Shown here: piece by piece, positions 58,420 to 64,000 of the stretch | Numbering within the stretch: the stretch's first letter is position 1 | How the letters are laid out: each line of letters begins with the position of its first letter | Origin: Streptomyces iranensis | GTDB lineage: Bacteria; Actinomycetota; Actinomycetes; Streptomycetales; Streptomycetaceae | Length of the DNA: 64,000 nt | Reading direction: 5' to 3' | Assembly (NCBI RefSeq): GCF_017874715.1 | Contig: NZ_JAGGLR010000008.1 | Span: forward strand, 186,001-250,000 | Notes under the pieces: generated by a model | Told to the model about the DNA's origin: nothing | Seen by the model: only the letters and a program-made list of their open reading frames with translations | Databases searched by the model: none | Translations under genes and position numbers: made by a program

Positions 58420-59241
58420 TCAACTCGAGCGTGCCGTGTCCCTGAGGCGGACCAGTTTTCTGAGATCGTCCGAGCCTGGCACGGCGTGGTAGATCATCAG
58501 CCGCAGCGCGTCGGGCCCGTCGATGGCCAGGTTGTCCCGGGTCAGGGTGAACTCGCCGACCAGGGGATGGGCGAACCGGACCGGGGGTCGGTCCACCAGG
58601 TTGGCGACGGCGTAGCGTTCCCACAGTTGGTGAAAGCGAGTGTCACGCGCCGACAACTCGTCGACCAGTTCAGTCGTGCGCTGGTCGCCCGCATCGGCGG
58701 CGAGTGAGGCGCGGAACGAGGCGACCAGGTGATCGGCAACCAGATCCCAGTCGGCGAACAGCGCACGTTCGTCCGGGTCGAGGAACACCGACAGCAGGCG
58801 GTTCCGGCCGGGCCGCAGTTCCGGTGAGAGCGCGCGGGCCAGGGCATTGGACGCGAGGACGTCGAAGTGCTCGTCTTGTACGAAGGCGGGCAGGTCCAGC
58901 GTCTGCAGCAGCTGTCCGATGCTGGCCGGGACGGTCACCAGTCGGGCGTTGTCCACTTCCCTGGTCCGCGGCCGGCCCAGTGCGAGCAGGTGTGCCGTCT
59001 CGGTTGGGTCCAGCCGCAGTGCACGCGCGAGAGACTCCAGCACCTGCGCCGACGGATGCCGGTCCCGGCCCTGTTCCAGCCGCAGGTAGTAGTTCGAGCT
59101 GATGCCGGCGAGCAGCGCTACCTCTTCGCGGCGCAGCCCGGCTACGCGACGCGGTCCAAGTCCCTCAAGCCCGACGGTGCCGGGCGAGACCCGTTCGCGG
59201 CATGCGCGGAGGTACGCCCCGAGCAGGTTGTTTCGATGCAT
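58420..59241 (-). CDS. XRE-family regulator, MmyB-type ligand domain
   Basis: A 273-residue regulator. The helix-turn-helix is RVAGLRREEVALLAGISSNY, YLRLEQGRDRHPSAQVLES; the C-terminal MmyB-like ligand-binding domain has DLPAFVQDEHFDVLASN and a PAS-like LLSVFLDPDERALFADWDLV, then TRFHQLWERYAVANL, GEFTLTRDNLAIDG. Such regulators often sit beside short-chain dehydrogenase or catabolic genes and bind fatty-acid or aromatic ligands. The ATG at 59241 is used because AGGA is suitably spaced. It is divergent from the amidohydrolase operon. Confidence 0.9.
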   Translation of the reverse strand: MHRNNLLGAYLRACRERVSPGTVGLEGLGPRRVAGLRREEVALLAGISSNYYLRLEQGRDRHPSAQVLESLARALRLDPTETAHLLALGRPRTREVDNARLVTVPASIGQLLQTLDLPAFVQDEHFDVLASNALARALSPELRPGRNRLLSVFLDPDERALFADWDLVADHLVASFRASLAADAGDQRTTELVDELSARDTRFHQLWERYAVANLVDRPPVRFAHPLVGEFTLTRDNLAIDGPDALRLMIYHAVPGSDDLRKLVRLRDTARSS

Positions 59242-59266
59242 ACCAAGCATCCTATTCGCGGGTGAC

Positions 59267-59290
59267 CCTGTCGCTCCTAGGAAGAGCAGG
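59267..59290. promoter_or_regulatory. palindromic operator candidate
   Basis: CCTG...TCCTAGGA...CAGG is a 24-base partly palindromic site (perfect centre TCCTAGGA and outer CCTG/CAGG) between the divergent XRE and amidohydrolase genes. It is a likely binding site for the XRE protein. Confidence 0.55.
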
Positions 59291-59371
59291 GGTAAGCATG
59301 CGTCTCGGGTGCGGCCATAGCGTTTGGTCAGGGAACGGGCACAACACATTGGCGGAGAAGGGAAGCGTGCG

Positions 59372-60387
59372 ATGCCGGACACCATGGGCCAGCGCATCAT
59401 CGCGGTCGAGGAGCATTTCGCGACCACTCAGTTCTGGGAGCGGACGGCGGATCTGTCGGCGCTTCCCGGCGAGGATTCCGAGCGTGTGTATTCCCGCAGT
59501 TTCATCGCCAACGAGTTCATCAGCCGGCGGCTGACGGATCTGGGGACCCGGCTGGAGGAGATGGACCGGACGGGTGTCGACGTGTCGGTTCTCAGTCTGA
59601 ATCCGCCGGGCGTCCAACTCTGGTCCGACACCGCGACGGCGACGTCGCTGGCACGAGAGATGAATGATGCGCTCGCCGACATCGTGGCTGGTAGCCCTAC
59701 CCGGTTCGCCGCACTCGCCGCCATTGCGCCCCAGGATCCCGAGGCGGCGGCCGAGGAGATCCGGCGCACCACCGGGACGCTGGGGTTCGGTGGCGTACTG
59801 ATCGGGTCGCATACCGGTGGGCAGTACCTGGACGAGCCGGAGTCCGAGCCGATTTTGGCCGCCATGGAGGAGACCTACAGCACGCTGTACCTGCACCCGC
59901 GGATGCCGAGCCCGCGGATGCTGGCCCCGTTCAACAGGCGATCTGGGGTTTCCAGGCCGAGGCCGCGACGCACGCGATGCGCTTGATCCTCAGCGGCGCT
60001 TTTGACCGGCATCCCAACCTACGCATGGTTCTCGGTCATCTGGGCGAGGGTATCCCGTACTGGCTCTGGCGTATCGACAACCTGTACGCGAAGACATATG
60101 CCTGGGCGCGCGACGTGCTCAACATGGTCAAGCTCGAACTCAAGCCCAGTGAGTACTTCCAGCGCAATATCTGGATCACTACGAGCGGTATGTTCGACCA
60201 TGACGCGCTGGACTATTGCCTGACCAAGGTCGGCGCCGAGCGTGTGCTGTTCGCGGTCGACTATCCCTACGAGGACAGTGGCGTCGCCACCGAATTCCTG
60301 GCCAAGGCGAATCTGGACGACGAACAGCGGGCGGCCATCAGCCACCGTAATGCCGAGCGACTGTTCCGCGTACCGCCGACGGCATGA
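59372..60387 (+). CDS. amidohydrolase-family decarboxylase-like enzyme (one frameshift)
   Basis: A metal-dependent amidohydrolase-2 protein of about 338 residues, read in two frames that join near 59935 (TTCAACAGG; one C appears missing). It has the ExH metal motif (VEEHF), LHPRMPSP (metal His), and after the shift GHLGEGIPYWLWRIDN, NIWITTSGMFDHDALDY and FAVDYPYED (catalytic Asp). These match gamma-resorcylate (2,6-dihydroxybenzoate) decarboxylase and related non-oxidative decarboxylases. It is first of a three-gene operon with a flavin hydroxylase and a C-C-hydrolase-like protein. Likely intact in vivo if the shift is an error. Confidence 0.82.
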
Positions 60388-60461
60388 CAGGAGACACGAG
60401 AACCTCCTCCTGGCGCGGGTTCGAGAAAAAGGAGTGCGTCAAACCATTGGAGGCGAGCGCA

Positions 60462-62084
60462 ATGATCCATGAGTCCTACGACGTCGATGTCGCCGTCGTC
60501 GGCTACGGTCCGACCGGTCTGGTCGCCGCCTCGATCCTGGGCGGGATGGGCCACCGCGTCGTCGTCGTTGAGCGGCATCCAAGCCTGTACGGCCTGCCCC
60601 GGCTCACCCACATCGACGGGGAGACCGCGCGCATCGTTCAAGCGGCCGCAGACGTTGATATGGCCCTGCGCGCCACCCAGGCGCTGGACAGCTTCAAGTA
60701 TCTCAACGCGGACGGCGAGATCCTGGTCGAGCTGCCCTGGGCTGGAGAGTCGTGCGGGCACCCGGCCCACATCTCGATGTACCAACCCGACATCGAGGAC
60801 GCGATCGACGGACGGGTGAGGCAATACCCGAACGTCGTCCGCCTTCCAGGATGGCAGGCAACGGACCTTCGCGTTCTGGCCGATCAGGTCGAGCTGACGG
60901 CACGGCCGACGCACGACGGGGCACCGCCGCCGGACGCGCCCAATGTCCGCCAGGTGGGGATCCGGTCCAGGTACCTGCTCGGCGCGGACGGCGCCAACAG
61001 CTTTGTGCGTACCGCGCTCGGAATCGGGCAGTCCGACTTCGGCGTCGACGAGCGCTGGTTGAACATCGACACGAAGGTGCTTCGCCCCCTGCCGAAGCGG
61101 TTCAACCACACCATGCTGTTCTGCGACCCCGCCAGGCCTCACATGTTCATGCCGATCGGCCAGAAGCGCCAGCGCTTTGAGTTCGCCGCGTTGGCGGGCG
61201 AGGACAAGGACCTCCTTGAGGACCGCGGCCGCGCTTGGCAGTGGTTGTCACAGGCGCATGGCCTCGGCCCCGATGACATCGAGATCATCCGTCAGGTCCT
61301 GTACCCCATCAAGGCAAGGATGGCTGACTCCTGGAGCAGCGGTGGCCGCGTGTTCCTGATGGGCGACGCGGCCCACACCATGCCGCCGACCATGGGCCAG
61401 GGTGCCTGCTCCGGCATGAGGGACGCGATCGCCCTCGCGTGGAAGCTCGATCTAGTGCTGCGCGGACAGGCCACGGAGGCCCTGCTGGCAACCTACGAGG
61501 CGGAGCGCCGGCCGCACGCCCGGACGATCGTCGAGACGTCGGTCCTGCTCGGTGAGGTCGCGTACACGATGGACCCGGTGCGTGCCGCCGCCCGTGACGA
61601 AGCGTGGCTCAGCGGTTCCATGTCATCGCCGCCCCCGTTCCCCCTTATTGGGACCGGAGTCATCCAGACCACCGACGACGACAGCCCCGCACCGTCCGCC
61701 GGCACCCTCGCGCCACAGGGCATCGTGTCCACCCCCGACGGCCGGACGGGACGGTTCGACGACGTGTTCGGGCACAGCTTCACGCTGGTGACCCGAATGG
61801 GGACCGACGGGCTGCTCGACCGCGAGCAGGAAACGTTTCTGGACGGGATCGGCTGCACAGTGCACACACTGTTCGACGGTGATGTTCGCTCCTTCCGGGA
61901 CGAGGCGGGCACATACACGCGATACCTGGAGGAGATCGGCGCCGACGTGTTCATCAGCCGCCCGGACTTCGTGGTCTTCGGGTCGTGCGTCGCTGCCGAT
62001 CTGGGTGCGCTGATCGCGCAGCTTCGGGACAAACTGAACTACGTCGGGCTGCCAGACGCCCAGAAACTGGCAGCCACACGATGA
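60462..62084 (+). CDS. FAD-dependent aromatic hydroxylase (MhpA/PheA-like)
   Basis: A 540-residue class A flavin monooxygenase. The Rossmann motif is DVAVVGYGPTGLVAASILGG; LLGADGANSFVRTALGI is the DG motif; GRVFLMGDAAHTMPPTMGQG is the FAD ribityl motif. The C-terminal thioredoxin-like domain is present (LVTRMGTDGLLDREQETFLD). The family hydroxylates phenols or 3-hydroxyphenylpropionate-like acids. The ATG at 60462 follows TTGGAGG. Position between a decarboxylase-like enzyme and a hydrolase suggests hydroxylation of the decarboxylated product. Stop overlaps the next start. Confidence 0.88.
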   Translation: MIHESYDVDVAVVGYGPTGLVAASILGGMGHRVVVVERHPSLYGLPRLTHIDGETARIVQAAADVDMALRATQALDSFKYLNADGEILVELPWAGESCGHPAHISMYQPDIEDAIDGRVRQYPNVVRLPGWQATDLRVLADQVELTARPTHDGAPPPDAPNVRQVGIRSRYLLGADGANSFVRTALGIGQSDFGVDERWLNIDTKVLRPLPKRFNHTMLFCDPARPHMFMPIGQKRQRFEFAALAGEDKDLLEDRGRAWQWLSQAHGLGPDDIEIIRQVLYPIKARMADSWSSGGRVFLMGDAAHTMPPTMGQGACSGMRDAIALAWKLDLVLRGQATEALLATYEAERRPHARTIVETSVLLGEVAYTMDPVRAAARDEAWLSGSMSSPPPFPLIGTGVIQTTDDDSPAPSAGTLAPQGIVSTPDGRTGRFDDVFGHSFTLVTRMGTDGLLDREQETFLDGIGCTVHTLFDGDVRSFRDEAGTYTRYLEEIGADVFISRPDFVVFGSCVAADLGALIAQLRDKLNYVGLPDAQKLAATR

Positions 62085-63187
62085 GCCAACCGAACCTCAA
62101 CCGGACGAACCCCATGCCGCCGGGGCAGAAGCTACTGGCGGCGCAGTGGCGGTCGATGACCCCGACCCGCATGTTCGACTACGGCATGCTGCCGGACGAT
62201 ATCGCCCGTATGCAGGCGATGACCGCGGAGGGCATGGCATGGGACGTTGCCGCCGAGTCGCTTGCCGATGACCAGGAGCGCCGCGCGCTCGGGGCGCTGG
62301 GCGACGACCATCGGGTGACGGCGGTCGAGGCGTACCGCGCGGCCGTGGCCGACCTGGTCTTCGCACAGATGGCGTTCAACCACGACACGCCGCGCAAGCG
62401 CCGGATATACGATCGGCTGAGCTCGACGCTGTCCACGGTCTCCGGCCTCCTTGGCGACCGATTCGAAAAGGTGGAGCTGGAATTCGGCTCGCGGTATCTG
62501 GTGGGCTGGCTGGTCAGGCCGCCGCAAGGTGAGGCACGCGGCACCGTGGTCGTGTTCGGCGGCCAGAGCGGGTGGGGTGCGGCGTATTGGCGCCACGCTG
62601 ATGCGCTGGCCGCGCGCGGCCTCGCGACCATCCTGACCGAGGGACCGGGCCAGGGGGAGACCCGGCTGCGGCACGGTGTCTTTCTCGACGTGGACGTCCC
62701 CGCCGCCTACAGCAGGTATGTCGACTTCGTGTACGAGAACCAGTCGCTGGGCTCTGCGGTGGGAGTCTTCGGCAATAGCCTTGGTGGCCTCTACGCGGCG
62801 CTCACCGCGGCGGCAGACCGCCGGGTGCAGGCCTGCTGTGTCAACGGCGCACCCGCCCGACCGTCGTTGCTCGGACATCGCAGCTTCGACGAACAGGCCG
62901 CGGCAATGCTCGGCACGGACGACACCGACCGCATCGCCGCGAATTTTCGCCGGCTTGCGTTCGACCCCGGCCGGGCGCGCATCGACTGCCCGCTGCTGGT
63001 TCTGCATGGCGGACACGACGTGCTCTTCGACCTCCAGGCGCAGCAGCCTTTCCTCGACGGCACCGGTGACGGCGTGGACGGGAGGCTGCGTGTCTGGCCG
63101 GACGGTGACCACACCATCTACAACCACTGCCAGGAGCGCACATCGCTCGTTGCGGATTGGTTTGCCGACAAGCTCGCACGGCATTGA
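62081..63187 (+). CDS. alpha/beta hydrolase, C-C-bond hydrolase-like
   Basis: A 368-residue hydrolase of the 2,6-dihydroxypseudooxynicotine-hydrolase-like group (long N-terminal helical part, then the alpha/beta core). The nucleophile elbow is GVFGNSLGGLYAALTAA (Ser), with HGGHDVLFD (Asp) and WPDGDHTIYN (His) completing the triad. It lacks the beta-lactamase or dienelactone-hydrolase signature. It overlaps the hydroxylase stop by four bases. It is predicted to cleave a C-C or ester bond in a hydroxylated intermediate. The DHPON-like relation is inferred from domain layout. Confidence 0.82.
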   Translation: MSQPNLNRTNPMPPGQKLLAAQWRSMTPTRMFDYGMLPDDIARMQAMTAEGMAWDVAAESLADDQERRALGALGDDHRVTAVEAYRAAVADLVFAQMAFNHDTPRKRRIYDRLSSTLSTVSGLLGDRFEKVELEFGSRYLVGWLVRPPQGEARGTVVVFGGQSGWGAAYWRHADALAARGLATILTEGPGQGETRLRHGVFLDVDVPAAYSRYVDFVYENQSLGSAVGVFGNSLGGLYAALTAAADRRVQACCVNGAPARPSLLGHRSFDEQAAAMLGTDDTDRIAANFRRLAFDPGRARIDCPLLVLHGGHDVLFDLQAQQPFLDGTGDGVDGRLRVWPDGDHTIYNHCQERTSLVADWFADKLARH

Positions 63188-63472
63188 CGGCAGCCCGGCA
63201 TGCATCGTCCGCACTGCGCGGTGTGGAAGGCGACTTGCCGTTCTATGCGCCGCCGAGCGGACCGTTTACCCCCGGGGGTAACGGCGTGGGCGCCGACCAG
63301 GTCGTGAGCAAGCCGGCTCGGCCGGGTCGGCGCACCGACCCGGGCCGGTGTCGAGCCGCCGCGGCAGCGGCCCACCGACGGCAGGGTCCGGCCGGTATCG
63401 CAGCGCAACAGCAGATCGGTGGCCGGTGGCCGACTGCCGATGGAACTGGCGTGATACACCGCGTTCTGGTAC
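63188..63472. other. intergenic region with perfect 16-bp palindrome
   Basis: TTACCCCCGGGGGTAA lies at 63266-63281, inside a longer imperfect palindrome; it could end the catabolic transcript or serve as an operator. No convincing gene is present in this stretch. Confidence 0.55.
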
Positions 63473-63502
63473 ATGACCACGATCGCGACATGCTCATATA
63501 AT
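63473..63502 (+). promoter_or_regulatory. consensus-like promoter of the GntR gene
   Basis: ATGACC (63473-63478), an 18-base spacer and TATAAT (63497-63502). The start point would fall near 63509-63510, at or just before the ATG, implying a leaderless mRNA. TATAAT is rare in this GC-rich sequence. Confidence 0.65.
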
Positions 63503-63509
63503 GCAAACT

Positions 63510-64000
63510 ATGGTGGATGTGGCGCTCTCAGGGATGACGCGGGCTGAGGCGGTTGGCCAGCACGTCCGGCGCGTGATCGCTGAGCGTGATTTGCGGCCCG
63601 GTGCGCTGATCGGCACCAAGACCAATATCCGTGAGTCGGTCGGTGTGGCCAAGGCGACGATGAATGAGGCCGTCCGGTTGCTTGAGTCGCAGGGCGTTGT
63701 GGTCGCCCGGCCGGGCCCTGGGGGCGGGTTGTTCGTTGCCCAGCACGATCCGGTGGTCAAGCTCGGCCAGAGTCTGCTGACGGTGGGCGGGGCGCCCGTC
63801 TCGGTCGCAGACGCGGTCGTCGTCCGCGAACTGCTCGAACCCCGGATCATCGTGGATGCCGCCAAGCACCGGACCCAGGACGACATTGCCGTGATCACCA
63901 CCCAATCAGCGGCATTGACTGACGTGGTCGACGACCCGAACGCGTTCGTACACGCGGTCTGGGAACTGCACAGGACCTTTGCGCGGATAAGCCCTAATCG
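63510..64000 (+). CDS. GntR-family regulator (FCD type), right end off window
   Basis: At least 163 residues, cut by the right edge. The winged helix reads GMTRAEAVGQHVRRVIAERD, GALIGTKTNIRESVGVAKAT, NEAVRLLESQGVVVARPGPG, followed by the FCD domain start (VADAVVVRELLEPRIIVDAA, KHRTQDDIAVI). FCD-type regulators respond to carboxylic acids. ATG 63510 is chosen because the promoter predicts a leaderless transcript; ATG 63501 is in frame. Placed after the decarboxylase/hydroxylase/hydrolase operon, it may control it. Confidence 0.85.
   Translation, partial: MVDVALSGMTRAEAVGQHVRRVIAERDLRPGALIGTKTNIRESVGVAKATMNEAVRLLESQGVVVARPGPGGGLFVAQHDPVVKLGQSLLTVGGAPVSVADAVVVRELLEPRIIVDAAKHRTQDDIAVITTQSAALTDVVDDPNAFVHAVWELHRTFARISPN

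Overview
The window looks like a Streptomyces (or close actinomycete) chromosome segment. GC is very high with strong third-position GC in real genes, GTG starts and four-base ATGA/GTGA gene overlaps are common, and the gene families are typical of the genus (AfsR/SARP regulator, DUF3159, GPP34, DUF4232 lipoprotein, MmyB-type XRE regulators, GYD and CGNR proteins). I found no rRNA, tRNA, CRISPR array or replication origin. The left edge cuts an epoxide hydrolase and the right edge cuts a GntR regulator.

Layout. 0-10 kb: housekeeping and accessory singles (epoxide hydrolase, GYD protein, lipoprotein, FG-GAP surface protein, cupin, LysE exporter, PobA-like hydroxylase, two AraC regulators around an MFS exporter). 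10.4-20.7 kb: a coherent alpha-mannoside utilisation locus. A GH38 glycosidase and an ABC importer (two permeases, one binding lipoprotein) diverge from a mannose-6-phosphate isomerase, LacI repressor and ROK-type kinase; the kinase carries an in-frame 9-bp minisatellite. 20.7-29.5 kb: mixed enzymes with TetR and LysR regulators, interrupted by wreckage (an arsR-acr3 remnant, IS5 remnant, and decayed dehydrogenase and hydrolase genes). 29.6-31.2 kb: tandem PEBP-like lipoproteins. 31.3-35.3 kb: a decayed membrane-protein pair, an intact NarL-type two-component operon, then an IS graveyard.

35.4-45.4 kb is the most structured part. Two partial direct copies of one segment (XRE regulator, methyltransferase, terminator, secreted beta-helix protein) flank an arsenic island: arsI diverging from arsR-acr3-arsC-arsN. 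Each copy is broken where the other is intact: copy A has a 158-bp deletion in the regulator; copy B has large deletions in the methyltransferase and the beta-helix gene. A shortened third relic of arsR-acr3 sits at 22 kb.

45.4-57.5 kb: MBL-fold hydrolase/CGNR pair, TetR-DUF3159, a GOLPH3-like protein overlapping a condensation-fold acyltransferase, an AfsR-like regulator read in three frames, an ECF sigma factor and several gene fragments. 57.5-64 kb: a catabolic-looking cluster. A 55-bp near-perfect palindrome separates TetR from a SnoaL-like enzyme. An XRE regulator then diverges from a resorcylate-decarboxylase-like amidohydrolase, an aromatic flavin hydroxylase and a C-C-hydrolase-like alpha/beta protein, and a GntR regulator follows. 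Together these suggest decarboxylation, hydroxylation and hydrolysis of an aromatic or heteroaromatic substrate.

Several genes are frameshifted by one base at short C or G runs (for example near 51318, 52550 and 59935). These may be true lesions or sequence errors, so pseudogene calls resting only on such shifts are provisional.
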